DNA of 64,000 nucleotides from Paracentrotus lividus (Eukaryota > Echinodermata > Echinoidea > Camarodonta > Echinidae), in the NCBI GenBank assembly GCA_940671915.1, contig CALNVZ010000649.1, positions 6,029,119-6,093,118 of the forward strand, written 5' to 3'. The notes under the pieces are model-generated. The model was not told the DNA's origin. It worked only from the letters and a program-made list of their open reading frames with translations, and searched no databases. The position numbers and the translations under genes are program-made. This document shows positions 1 through 11,567 of this stretch, in pieces; within the stretch, counting starts at the first letter, position 1; each line of letters opens with the position of its first letter.

Positions 1-1144
1 AGATTATACGCCGATACCCTCACGTTCAAACCAACAATACACTTGGGTCCTCCCCCTCCCCACATGACATAACCATTGCTACTGCATCGCCCATAGAGTA
101 AACCTAACAAAAATATGTTATATCTTAAATAAAGAGGTCGTACATTATTTTGGACGTCCATTACATAATTGTTTACGATCTACTTTAGACGACCAAGACG
201 CAATTTTCAAATTGTGTTCTAATTTTAGACGAATTAGGGAGACACACGCAGAGACGACAAACAGATCATTTATGATTGAAAGCATTTTGAAAGTGGGATA
301 ATGGCACAACTTGGTCATAATTACAAGGCCAACATGCAATCTAGATTGCCGATATATCTGCAGAATGAGCATCAGTGACGTATCAAGGGTTTTAAAAGAG
401 GGGCGGGGAATATAAATCCTCTATGAATACTTTCAGAGCTTTGAAGTTGGTATTTTAGGGATAAGAAAATGTATGGCTTAAATTACAGAAACAGGACAAC
501 TTTAAAAGCGTTAGAAACTTGAGTGCTCGATTCTTCTTATTTCAAACATTTATCTTTCTACATGTTCGAGTCTCATCAAATTGAAATGATAAATTAAAGC
601 GTATCAGAACAACTGCAACAGAAATAGGGTAGGGGCAAGGTGTAGAGTCAAGGGTAGATTTTGGCAGGCGATATTTTTTCCGGGGTAATTGTCCAGGGGT
701 AGTTTACCTACAACCAAATTAAAGAATGAAAATTCAGGATTATTCCACTATTTTGAATTTTATTATTAACATTTAATGACTGGTTTCCAAAATGTAGGGG
801 CGCACGCCTATTTCTCCCCTTGGAAACGCCACTGATAAAAAGGGTGAATATTACAATTAGCAAAGTCCCGGGGTCCCATAAGTGATTGGTTAAGCATTGC
901 CGACTTTCAAGTGAAAAAATGGAGTGTTTTTAAGGGCGAGTAAGTCGCTTCGTCACGAATTCGTGGCGTTCGTCGTTTTGAAGTTCCATAGTACTTGACA
1001 TTACGTTCCGTCCCTCTTCCGGCATCTAAAATACCCTCTGTAGCAGCTTCCCCATCCCTACTAAAGATTCCAAACAGGTATTCATTAATGATAATCAGTC
1101 AAATGTATCCACAAAGCGTCAACACATGGCGTATATTCTTAAGG
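1..1144. other. Unassigned AT-rich sequence
   Basis: I see no supportable gene here. Open frames are short and lack splice or codon signals. Near 795-835 there is a short stretch ending in a GGAAACGCCACTG-like end, which resembles the terminus of the TGGCG..CCAGG type of MITE seen elsewhere in the window (25978-26134, 47012-47397), but no partner end is visible. Confidence 0.5.
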
Positions 1145-1350
1145 TCCTGTGGCGTTACTGCCACCTCGAGATAACTTGGCTATGTTTCAGCAAGTCGTTC
1201 ATACGTTACAAATGACTTTACGGACGACTGGTGATCAGTTCTTACGCTAAATTACAAAGCATGTGATTAAAATAGCACCCAAGAACATGTTTCAGTCGTT
1301 CGTGAAGCCGTTCGTAACTTTAAGAACGACGTGGTGATACACCGCCCTGG
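1145..1350. mobile_element. MITE family A, copy 1 (degraded left end)
   Basis: The right end reads as the reverse complement of the left end of the copy at 33757-33943 (GTAACTTTAAGAACGACG then GTGGTGATACACCGCCCTGG). The middle, with TGGTGATCAGTT, GATTAA and TAGCACCCAAGAACAT in the same order, is shared with that copy in the same orientation. The left end is strongly mutated. No coding capacity. Known class: non-autonomous terminal-inverted-repeat DNA transposon; the superfamily cannot be told. Confidence 0.6.
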
Positions 1351-1379
1351 TATTCTTTTGCGCCTAAGCGATGGGATCG

Positions 1380-2450
1380 AAAGTGACACAATTCTCCCTG
1401 TTTATGTTCTCAATCTAGAATATGTGCTAATAAGACAGAGCGCTGACAGCCCCCTGGTGCGTTTTAGCTATGGATTTCTGAATCGGAGGGCAAGAAGAGG
1501 GCTTGGCAGTACTATTCCCCCATGAAATAGTCATGATGGTAGTGTAACATAAACTCTCAATTCCCCATGTTTATGCTATCAGCTGAGGAAATGTGCTAAT
1601 AAGACAGAGTGTTGTCAGCAGCTCGCTTGCCTGATAGCATGAATTAAAGAGGGAGAAAAGGTGTGACACAACTATTCCCCATGTAATTGTCATGATAGGA
1701 AAGTGTAATATTGAATATGCATGGCAGTACGATTCCTATAACAATAGTAAAGTGTAACATGAAGTAATCATGACATTACTATTCCCCATGCACTAGCAAG
1801 GTGTAAAATAACTGAATCTCTCATGTTTATGTTCTCAGCTATAGGAAATGTGCTAATAGGACAGAGTGGTGTCAGGAGCTCTCATGGCTAATAGCACAAC
1901 ATTTCTGAATCGGAGGGCAAGAAAAGACGTGACATAACTAATCCCCATGCAATGGCCAAGTATAACAATGAATTAGCATGATACGATTCCTGGGCAATGG
2001 TAATGTGTGACGTTGAATGACAGTCATATATTTCTATCCCCATTCAATAGCAATGTGTGACATAACTCAATTCCCCATGCTTACTTTCTCAACTAGAAAA
2101 TGTGCCAATACGAAAAAACCCGTCCCCGTCGCTTGTTAGCTCGATATTTATGAATATAGGGGCGAAATAAAATACAAATGACAATCATATTCTTTTCCCT
2201 ATAACAGTATCACGTGGAATAAATAAGATTTGCTTTACTATTCCCTCGAAAAATCTTAAGATGTAACATTTAATAATAATTTCCAGGGACGGTAAGTACT
2301 ATTCACAATCCAATAGTCAGGTGTGATATTAATAAGCGTGGCAGTACTATGTCCCGGGGATATTGGCTTTGACAATAATTTCTGGGGCAACAGTACACTT
2401 ACGCATGGTTAGCACTATTCCAGGGGCAATAGAACAACATGTACGATGTA
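1380..2450. repeat. Degenerate tandem repeat array (about 160-260 bp units)
   Basis: The phrase AAATGTGCTAATAAGACAGAG and its variants recur at about 1420, 1588, 1850 and 2097, each preceded by TTTATG(T/C)TCTCAGCT-like sequence. Between them, phrases such as CTATTCCCCATG, GTGTGACATAAC and GCATGGCAGTACTATTCC recur many more times. Unit length is irregular, so this is an old, partly deleted array or an expanded repeat with insertions. The short frame at 1331-1525 has no support as a gene. Confidence 0.6.
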
Positions 2451-4271
2451 ACATTGGATAAACATGACAGAACGCATTCAAATTTAATGTTGAATTATAA
2501 AATAATTTGCCACGGCTCACAAAATCATGCGGGTCAACTTTCATCTGCTCTCACTAATTCGGAAAACATTGAAAGAGACCAAATCATTAATCCGGTATCT
2601 TCAAATTGTCATATATATTATCTCTTATATTCAAGTTGACTATTCTAATGGACAAGTTATATGCCATCTTGATTAGTGAAACGCCCTAGATCCTTTTTTT
2701 TTTTTTTTTTTAGAAGATAGCTTTAGATGATGTATGATTTTATTTACTTGAGTGCACGACCAACGCACGGGCGGGATGTGATAATGGTATTTTATGATTT
2801 ACGCAGGTGCAGATTTCGCGGACAAAATAGCTCTTGGGGTTCCGGTGGGTACACTATCAATCCCAGTCTGATGTTTATCTATTCCTAAAGTGATTTCATT
2901 AATCAATTATTCGTCTTCTTTGCGTACATTTTAATTATGAAAGGTTGCAAGACTTTGCCTTTTGTACAGTATCTAGTCTTGTATAGTGAAGAATGTTCTA
3001 TAACATGAAAACTACATTAGTTTCTTTTTTTTAAAGTTAATTCAAATGAAGCCTTAGCTTTGGTGTTGGAACTAGGACTACACATTTAAAAATCACTTTG
3101 GTTCTGAAATATATACAGCAAATTGGTTGTTTGAATGAGCAAAGCTCAAATTAGTTTACGAGAATTTACAATATTACGAATGCAACCGCTCTAACGTAGA
3201 TGGCGTCTCTATTTCGACCCGAATCATACGCCAAATTTTTATCTACCAACCAACCAACCAAGCATCGAAAAGTTGCTGAAAGTCACGATCACAATATATA
3301 ACGCGATAATTCATCTTAACGGGACGTCTTTCCCTGTTTAATCATCCCTACTACATCATAAATCAGCTCTTACATAAATATTTAGAGTTATTATATTATG
3401 ACAGTCGTTTAATGGCATTTCCCATTTATTTGTAGTTTTAAACATGAACGGAAAGTTTCGTTTGATTGTGTAATTATTCATTTTCACATTACCAGAACCA
3501 TCTGCTGAAAGTTCTACGAAAGTATTCCTTGCTTGCAAATCCTCGTCCTTTTGAAAATTTCATGTATTATATTGTAATTTAGATTATTACAGAGTTCCCA
3601 TGACAACGAATTGTTACGACACTCGAAATTTTATCGACGCACAAAAAGCTACGTCACGCGTGTATACGACTTAAACATTTAGCATACGTTGATCAGTCAC
3701 ATTGCGGAATCAAACTCGTCGCTTACTTACGCTGGCAGTGAGAGACAGGAAAAAGGGAAGTAAAAAAGTCCCAAATGGGAATATTCTTATAATTGGATCA
3801 TTAAATACAATGAGGTTCTTTGAGTAGGCAAAACACCAGATGTGATGCGCCACCGAAGGTTTTGCTAATGATCCTACGACGTAATATCGGAAAGATGCTA
3901 AGCACGGAAGCGCACATTTAATTACGATACGATTCACAAAACTCGTAATGACAAATTACTATGGCAACAGAGGAAAAGTGTGTCATAGATTACATGATCC
4001 ATGCGATTTATTCATTGTTTCTGATAGAAATAAGTGGGTTACACAAAGAAATAAAAGGTATAGGTCTAAATCCTTAATAACAGGACCTATTCATTAATTT
4101 TGTAAGCCTTAATGAAGAAGGCTATTCTATAGCATTTATTAAACATCTTCTGGTAAATACAAAGTTTTTAGGTATGAAATTATGAAGCTAGTATTCATCT
4201 TGACTTGATATTTTTTAAATCAGTAATGTTAGCATTTATCTTTAACGTCCACGCCATCTCTAATGGAATAT
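2451..4271. other. Unassigned AT-rich sequence
   Basis: No gene, RNA or clear mobile element. There is a T-tract at about 2693-2711 and a CCAA microsatellite (about 3245-3260). The short frames on both strands have no supporting splice signals. Confidence 0.5.
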
Positions 4272-4326
4272 AAACTGGACATAAATGTGCATGACATTAA
4301 ATGTCATGCACATTTATGTCCAGTTT
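4272..4326. repeat. Perfect 55-bp palindrome (27-bp arms, 1-base centre)
   Basis: Positions 4272-4298 are exactly the reverse complement of 4300-4326, with one A at the centre. After a short mismatch the flanks TGGAA (4264-4268) and TTCCA (4330-4334) pair again. The arms would form a very stable hairpin. It could be a tiny MITE or the relic of a foldback element. Confidence 0.9.
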
Positions 4327-4490
4327 AGGTTCCATTTTTTTTTTCTAAACAGCAAACCGTCTTAGAACATGAACATTGAATATTATTCTCCGCGATGACA
4401 ACCAAAGAAAAGACACCACAAAGTGGAAAAAAAGCAAGGTGGAGACCAATATACATAATGAGAAGTGGATAGATAACATAACAAACTAGG

Positions 4491-4640
4491 TGTTGAAATA
4501 AGCACCATAAGCCTTGAATTCAGCACCACTTTGATACACAAGCCACCAGCTCTTGTGTTGAAATAAACACCCCTTGCATTCGGAATAGCACCTTCTTGAT
4601 ATCAATCTGCGCTGAGTCAGGTGTGAAAAATACACCTATT
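4491..4640. repeat. Imperfect direct repeat around GTGTTGAAATAA
   Basis: A unit of roughly 65 bp is present about twice: GGTGTTGAAATAAGCACC with CAGCACCACTTTGATAC, then TGTGTTGAAATAAACACC with AGCACCTTCTTGATAT. A third partial GGTGTGAAAAATACACC follows. Each GGTGTT..AACACC is itself a small inverted repeat. Confidence 0.5.
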
Positions 4641-5130
4641 TATTTTGGTTTATATGACGTCCGTCACATCCCGCAAGGCGATTATTATTCATGATTACTG
4701 TTATCATCTATCAATATTGGAATAATATTCGTTTGCTTTTGACAACGATACAAAAACGTGATACGCAGAATAAAATGCCAAACGGATGTACGCAAGTATT
4801 ATTTTAAATGTCAGAGCTATAATGTTGATGTAAACACATGTGGTTCTTTTGTGAAACGTACAGCAAACAATGAATAACTAAATTTAAAAAATTACTAGCT
4901 ATGTTATTGAATGTCAAGAAAGCGTTTCTGTGCGGTATGCTCATTTATAATACAATTGTCTTTTCATGTTCTGTTCGGCGACAATTTTCGCTTAAATTTG
5001 TAACCCACATAAGTAGGAGCATAACTCCAACATGCCCACTTACCGGTTAAGCCTATATCCTGGGAATTGAATTGGTGCTTTCTGATCAAAAGCTAATGAG
5101 ATTAAAGGCAATCAATACAAATTAGGTTGA
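4641..5130. other. Unassigned AT-rich sequence
   Basis: Nothing supportable was seen in this stretch on either strand. Confidence 0.5.
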
Positions 5131-5811
5131 CATATGAAGAGGTCATTTCCAAAAGGTATTACATCCACATTTGTTAATTCGGAGAAAAACACGTTTTTTT
5201 ATTTTTCACTTATAGGAGTGTCTGTTTGGAATTAAACTTTTACAGATTGTTCTACTCTATGATACTAAAGGGAAACCAGTCTAACAAAAATCTAGGTCTG
5301 CAAGTTTTTCTGTAAATTAATTTCTAATTTTTTGTTCTGATGGATGTAGTACCTTTTGGAAACGAAATATCTCAGAGTATGTAAATTGCCATGTATCTCA
5401 GCAATTTTTTATTCAAAAAGGAACATTTTGTACTATTTCATATTGTTTTAAAAAGATGCCATGTTTAAAAAATAACAAAAACGTTGCATTGAGTAAACAA
5501 AAATTCTAATTTTTACTGATGCACTGGCGAACCCAGTCGACTACGCATTATTTACATGCAATAAGAACAAATACATGGGACTACATAAGAGTGGATGTAG
5601 TACCTTTTGGAAACGAACTGAAATGGATGTAGTACCTTTTGGAAACGAAGTGATTTTTGAAAGTAAATTTTTTCATCCTTCAGATTGAAAATTCAGGTTT
5701 CTGTTTGTAACAGTGGGTAGAGGTGCTAAAAATGAGTAGATTAAAATTAAAAAATGAATTTTGATGGAAAATGGATGTATATAGTACCTTTTGGAAATGA
5801 GCTCTTCATAT
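5131..5811. mobile_element. TIR element with repeated internal copies of its terminal motif
   Basis: The left end (5131-5170) and the right end (5763-5811) are inverted copies: CATATGAAGAGGTCATTTCC then AAAAGGTATTACATCC on the left, and the matching reverse complement on the right. Three exact copies of one 26-bp version of the same motif (TGGATGTAGTACCTTTTGGA plus AACGAA) lie inside at 5341-5366, 5592-5617 and 5624-5649, all in the orientation of the right end. Repeated subterminal copies of a terminal motif are typical of transposase-binding sites in several DNA transposon superfamilies; which one this is cannot be told. It has no coding capacity. Confidence 0.7.
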
Positions 5812-7382
5812 ACTCGATTAATCTTATACACTATAAAGGCCTATGCTTTGTTTCTAAAATTGAGCTCATGCCTCTTTTTACATCAAAGACGGTGGCAAAT
5901 ACGAGTTTAGAGGGAATTGTTTGTTCGTGTGGGGGAGGGGGCACCATCCGATCGTAGGATGAACAACAAGTAATATCTAAAATCAAATTTCACACTATTA
6001 AAAGAAAACCAATTCTTCTGATTTTTTTTTTCCATACTGGGGTATATAAGAGAATCTCCTCGTGCTAAAGTAGAATAATCCATGGACCTAATACTTTCTG
6101 TCCGGAAGTATAGGTCCAAGTTTAAACAAACACAACGATTACAAATACATAATACAATTGGGGAGAGGGTACTTAAACCTTTTTTACCTTTTACCCTCCC
6201 CCTGTGTCACCCTTCTAGCGACGCCCCTACTCGTTGCAGCCCCTGATTAAACCAAGGCGTTTTTAATATGAATGTATATATCCCTCGCAACGAATGATAT
6301 CGACCTACCCCGTCCAGCTCAGAATGAAATAAATTATGATAATTCCACTGGCATGCACCGATTGAATTAAAAACCTGTGCACACTATAGCTGTCAGTGTC
6401 GTATCAATTATTCCTAGGTGCTGATAAGGGGTGCCTCTCAAAATAAATCATTACATGAAATTAAACGCATGGGACCACATTGAGCTTTACATTGAAATTC
6501 ATATGGTATTTGTGATGCAGACGTAAATTATGTCATAAACCAATTATAGTAATACATCGCCCGATAGAAATTTCACATTTTTGCCTTGTAATATAATATT
6601 GTGTAATTATATTTATGCGTAGAAAGTATTACGCCAGATGATGCTTGTAAATGTGTTATCAATTTCATACACGGAGTCAATCGTGTAACTATGAGCGTGA
6701 ACGATTTGGAGTATGGTGCACATGTAATAAATCTAATCCAATTAGGAATGGCAAATATGATATTTCAATTGTTTTATTTGTTTAGCGTGGAACCTACATT
6801 ATATCATCAGAATGCACAATCTACAAACATGCGAAATCAATTTCATTTTTCTTTCTGCAATACGATATATATATATTTTTTTTAAATAGAGACCATCATA
6901 TTAAAACAAAAAAATATCAGGACTACAGTGTCTTAAACCATGCATCAGTTAACTGTTGTTGTTGTTGTTGTTTGTTTGTTTTGTTTTTTTTTAATCACAG
7001 GTCTTTTAATCTATCTTAATTATAATTATGTGGGCCAAATTCAGTTTGGTTAATCATCGAGCGAGGCTGACGGGGCTACGTTATATAAAAGGGTAAACTG
7101 ACCTGAAGTTATCGCTAAATTCATTTTCCTTTTTATAACTGTGGGTCAATTTGTCTGCGATGGCGTTCAAACACAAAAGCGTTTACAAAACGTGTCATAA
7201 TTAGTTAATTCCAGCCAAAGAAATTCTCAATAAATCATCAGGTTATCTGGATAGTTACATGAGGGTCAGGCTACACTAAAGAAACATGACTCAGAAAGAA
7301 CTAATTTCGGACCGATTGGGGGCCATGCCGAATGCGTATTTTGACCAATCTCCTATTTGTGCTTAGTGTGTAAGCATTACCT
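5812..7382. other. Unassigned AT-rich sequence with small microsatellites
   Basis: No gene found. A (TTG)n/TTTG stretch lies at about 6954-6985. A G-rich run followed by GCACC (5930-5945) and the text GCGACGCCCCTAC (about 6218-6231) resemble fragments of the window's G/C-ended MITEs but lack a partner. Confidence 0.5.
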
Positions 7383-7520
7383 GGGGGGCATTTCATCAAA
7401 GGACTTGTCGGACGTTATTTCCGACAAACTGTTATAAGCTGCTGAAATGCTTGCATCTGATTGGCTGAGAGCAAATTTGTCAGATAAAATGTCCGACAAG
7501 TCCTCTGATGAAATGCCCCC
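7383..7520. mobile_element. MITE family B, copy 1
   Basis: A 138-bp palindromic element. The ends GGGGGGCATTTCATCAAAGG and the inverse CTGATGAAATGCCCCC are continuous with ACTTGTCGGACGTT..TCCGACAA in about 45-bp arms. The core reads AGCTGCTGAAATGCTTGCAT then CTGATTGGCTGAGAGCAA. Three further copies lie at 10139-10477 and 28143-28419; this copy is in the opposite orientation to the latter pair. No coding capacity. Confidence 0.9.
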
Positions 7521-7580
7521 AAGATTACATGTATTTGATATCGATATCTTCAAACAGGTTGAAGGGTATAAGACAATATG

Positions 7581-7690
7581 ACAGAGATAGAGACAGGCAA
7601 ACAGACAGAAAGAGAGAGAGAGAGAGAGACAGAGAGAAATGAGAGAGAGGAAGATAGACCGGAGATGGAGAGAGAGAGAGAGAGGCGCGG
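7581..7690. repeat. GA-rich microsatellite
   Basis: Interrupted (GA)n with ACAGA, GATAGA and GGAGA variants. The long serine/leucine-rich minus-strand frame over it is a by-product of the repeat. Confidence 0.9.
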
Positions 7691-8077
7691 AAAGGGGGGG
7701 AGATAGGGCACGTTTTGCAGCTGCGAATATTGCTTAGAATTATCATTCTATTGCTGTGAAAATTACTCGTCAGCGCAGCTGTATATTGTTATCAAGTAAC
7801 AAATGAAATGTCAATAGTAAATAAGATAATAAGAAATGAGATAGTAATACTATGTCAATGTCTGATCAATCCAATACTACACCAATAAACGGGACAATCG
7901 TTATACCAAGTTTATCTGCCATACCGTCATTTTGAGGGCTTAATGATTGTATCCATTTTCATGGTCATAGGAATTTAAAAAAATATATCATATAACAAGA
8001 TTATATAGTCGATATGTTGTGAATATTGAATCATGCACATTATGGTCGTACTTCAAGTGACAAAATCAAAGTAGATA

Positions 8078-8080
<3 letters not shown>
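7691..8080. other. Unassigned AT-rich sequence
   Basis: No feature was recognised between the GA tract and the long A-tract. Confidence 0.5.
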
Positions 8081-8134
<54 letters not shown>

Positions 8135-8153
8135 AGAAGAAGAAAAAAAAAAA
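8081..8153. repeat. Poly-A tract (52 A, then AAG/A-rich)
   Basis: An uninterrupted run of A from 8081 to 8132 is followed by (GAA)n and more A. It may be the tail of a retroposed sequence, but no recognisable body or target duplication is seen on the 5' side. Confidence 0.9.
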
Positions 8154-10138
8154 TTATATTCATGGTAATAGTTAGAATGGAAAGTGGGAGCGTTTATGGT
8201 CACGAAACCGACTTTTGGTTTGACTAGTATTATTATGCAATGCCTTAGTGTAGCCTTACTAGTCATTAATACCCATACAGGACAATTTCGGTGAAAAACA
8301 TTAATAGTAGAGAAATATTGCCTATTAGAGCAAAATTCGTCATGTTGATAACAACAGAAAGCCAATTAGGTGTAGTTGTTTGTATTATTTTGTCTATTTT
8401 TAAAACTTCCTTCGTTTAGGCAAATATTAATTCCAGGTAACAAATGGGAAGTCCTAAAAAATGCTGAACGGGTTATTTATAATTATGTGTACCAAAAGAA
8501 GTGGATTACAATAGATTCTATCCATATTTTTAGTTTAACCTTTCTATTTTCAACAAGTACGAAAACCTATAAAAGCTTGGTGTTGATAATTATCGTGCTA
8601 CCCACCCACGTGACATTTCTCCATGTGGTTATGGTTCATTCACAGTTCATTCGAGATACACAAGACTGCTTTATAGATGTAAACCAAAGGGAAAAACATT
8701 TAAAAAATGAGTTGATTTACACTCTTTCAAGTATATAGTTAAATGAGTGACGACCCTCTCCACGTTTTTGTTGTTGTTGTTTCTTTCCTTTTTTTTAAAA
8801 GAATGAACAAAGGAGTGGCCACAATAAGAATCAGCATAAAAAAGGGGAAAACGAAAAAAGATACCCAACATCATCTTCATTTTGTATGGTTTCAACGAAT
8901 GTGTTTACTAAGAAGCATATCAGTTTTATTATATCAAATACATAAGAAATGATAGAATAGAAGATGAAATAAGATTAAAACAACACAAACGTATCTATAC
9001 GTAAGTGTCTGTGTGACTGCAGCATAAAGTACACGCGCATGCCAGACTGACGTCTTTGAACAATACAAGCTAATTGCTAGATATACATTGCACGTGTTAT
9101 ATTGGACAAGCAAATACGATTGAAATGTGCTCGTTTTAATTGCCTTTGGCGCCCGACCGTGTCCTAATCAAAGGAGAATCGGTATTCATCAAGCGCTACT
9201 TGATATCGATCCAATTTGTCTTTTTAGGGAGCTCGCTCTACGCCCGCCCCTTTATCGATTTGCAACGTATTATGTTCAACCGATAGATTGGTTAAAGGGA
9301 TTTGGTAACTTTCAAAAAGAAGAGCAATCAGATCAAGATTAATAAAATTATATTGTTCCAACAGTAAAAACAAACTACTGAAAGTTTCAGTTCAAATGGA
9401 AGTCATTTACTACCCTTAATTTAAATGCCAAGCATACAGCCGAACACCAGTACCCTCTGCTGCTAGCTCACCAGGCCGCTAGAGACGGGTACTATACAAC
9501 AGGAAATATGTGTATTTTGTGCTTTGTGCAAAAGCACATGGTTTTATAAACCATCCGGTGTTGGTTTATAAAATTTGAGTATGAAATCATTGATATCTCG
9601 AAGGTAAAGAAAGCAATTAGCGTGCAATTTTGAAGAGATACCAGACTGACCTAAGTGTTTATAATTATGTTGGCAAAATACGCTAAATCGAATAAAAATG
9701 GATTTGAATATCATTCAATGTTACTGCATCCCTTTAACCCGCACAACCCGCGATAGGCCTATTATCAGGGAATTCACTTTGACCGATAGTTACGCGAACA
9801 CATTATTGTCTACAGGTATATCGCGATCAATTAGCGGTCAACAACAGTCCAATCGTCTCGTGAATAATCTAATTAAGTGATCGATCTACCGCTATATATT
9901 AAAGCCTCAAGCAGCGCTAGTTTTTATTGCAATGTCACTATCTGACTACTGTGTCGAATCATTTCCTGAAAATCAATGACTACCTTACATTAACAATTTA
10001 TCATATCATTAAACAATTACTCATATCGAAGATAAACGACCAACCTCTAACAGCAACAAAAAAAGAAAAGAAAAAGAAAACAGTTGTTTTTAAGTATTTC
10101 CTTTGATAGGCACATGTATTGTAAACATTCAACTCCTG
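8154..10138. other. Unassigned sequence; one 120-codon open frame
   Basis: The longest open frame runs from 8376 to 8738 on the plus strand (120 codons, rich in F, I, L, V and S). It has no recognised domain and composition close to translated AT-rich DNA, so I do not call it a gene. A GC-richer patch at 9150-9260 has a 71-codon frame with no recognisable product. Nothing else was seen. Confidence 0.4.
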
Positions 10139-10477
10139 GAGGGCGTTTCATGAAAGGACTTGTCAATTCAATTCAATTCAATTCAATTCAATTCATTTAT
10201 TTCAACCATCATCAATATACAAATTACAGTTAAAATTACATTTTTTACAAAGAAATACAATGATGGTTTGGTGACCCTGGAGAAAGCAGAGCTTATAAAA
10301 AGGGGCCACCAAACTACAATACACATAATGAATCAATGACAAATAAACAAGAAAAAAAAATTGTCGGACGTTTTATCCGACAAATTGTTTTAAGCTACTG
10401 AAATGCTTGCATCTGATTGGCTGAGAGCAAATTTGTCGGATAAAATGTCCGATAAGTCCATTGATGAAATGCCCCCC
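10139..10477. mobile_element. MITE family B, copy 2, split by a retroelement insertion
   Basis: Positions 10139-10164 carry the left arm (GGGCGTTTCATGAAAGGACTTGTC) and 10361-10477 carry the rest of the same element, ending GATGAAATGCCCCCC. Without the insert the two pieces form a normal family B copy of about 140 bp. The sequence TTGTC occurs on both sides of the insert, as expected for a target-site duplication made by retroelement insertion. Confidence 0.9.
10165..10360 (-). mobile_element. LINE 3' end (5'-truncated) inserted in a MITE
   Basis: Read on the minus strand, this is a short 3' untranslated segment finished by (GAATT)n, which on the plus strand appears as ATTCAATTCAATTC at its left edge. 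The body (CAACCATCATC, ACAGTTAAAATTACATTTT, TGATGGTTTGGTGACCC, GAAAGCAGAGCTTATAAAA, GGGGCCACCAAA) is nearly identical to 40171-40360, where the same 3' end is still joined to the end of a LINE ORF. The copy is severely 5'-truncated, about 195 bp long, and flanked by TTGTC. Confidence 0.85.
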
Positions 10478-10972
10478 TGACTTTATAATTATATCGCTAA
10501 TTGCTACTCAGATGCTATTTCTGCCCCGCAATTGCTTTGCGCATAAATATGTTGTTGGAAGGAAGCTATATATTTCGTTACTATTCATAGCTCTTGGAAG
10601 ATATAATCAAAATATGGATTTATTTTTAATACCACATTAACGCAGGCAAATGTATTGAATGTGAGTGCAGGTGACACAGCATGGCAAGCATGGATGAAAA
10701 CAAAAATAACAATATTTTCAGCAGAATTTTTGTGTTACGTAATCTGAGGAGACTGTGCCTTGAATTTTATAACAAAAATATGGTGCAATATAAATGCTGA
10801 CGAACATGAAAATAATAATGAAAAGCGAATTGCTGTTCATTCACCCCCAGATGATTAATTTTGTCTAACTTAGAAGCGTGAAGCTAATTTCAAATTCGTT
10901 ACGAATAATTGAGAGGGTATATAACAATAAATTTGAACGGACATCACCAACTGCAATTGTGGATGTTAGATC
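10478..10972. other. Unassigned AT-rich sequence
   Basis: Nothing supportable was seen between the split MITE and the GTG-rich minisatellite. Confidence 0.5.
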
Positions 10973-11567
10973 GTGATGGTGGTGGTGGCGGTGGTAGTGA
11001 TGATGGTGGTGGTGGTGATGGTGGTCGGTGCGTGGTGTGTATGGTATGATGAGGTGCGTGGTGGTATGCTGGTGTGGTGGTGTGTGATGGTGGTGTGGCG
11101 TGGTAGTGATGGTGGTGGTGGGGTAGTGATGGTGGGGTGGTGTGATGGTGCCGTGGTGGCGAAGGTAGTGATGGTAGGTGTGGCGGGGTGTGGTAGTGCA
11201 GTGGTGAGGTGGTGGCGGTGGTAAGGAGTGTGGCGGTGGTGATGGGGTGGTGAGTAGTAAGTTGTTAGTGAGGTGGGTGGGGTTGTCGCCGTGAGGGTGA
11301 TTGTTGGTTGTAGTGATGTGTAGTTGTGTGGTGGTAAATTAGTGGTGATGATAGTGGTGGAAGTAGTAGTAGTGGGGGTGGTGATGTTGGTGAGGTGATT
11401 GTTGGTGGTAGTGATGTTGGTAGTCGTTGTTCATGGTAATGGTGGTGGTGATAGTGGTGGAAGTAGTAGTGGTGGTGGTGGTGGTGGTGGCAGTGAGGTG
11501 ATTGTTGGTTGTAGTGATGTTGGTAGTTGTTGTTGTTGTCGGTAATGGTGGTGGTCATGGGGTGGTG
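10973..11567. repeat. GTG/GGT-rich minisatellite (about 595 bp)
   Basis: The plus strand is almost free of C and made of GGTGGT, GATGGT, AGTGAT and TTGTTG units. The right part contains higher-order copies: GATAGTGGTGGAAGTAGTAG is followed about 100 bp later by a near copy, and GAGGTGATTGTTGGT appears three times. Frames across it (V/G/W-rich on plus, H/P/T-rich on minus) are artefacts. Such G-rich, strand-asymmetric DNA can form G-quadruplexes (inference). Confidence 0.95.

Noticed and set aside
7525..7746. Minus-strand serine/leucine-rich frame
   Set aside because: It is a translation of the GA microsatellite and has no coding signal.
8376..8738. 120-codon plus-strand frame
   Set aside because: No domain, composition of AT-rich DNA, no splice signals or conserved neighbours.
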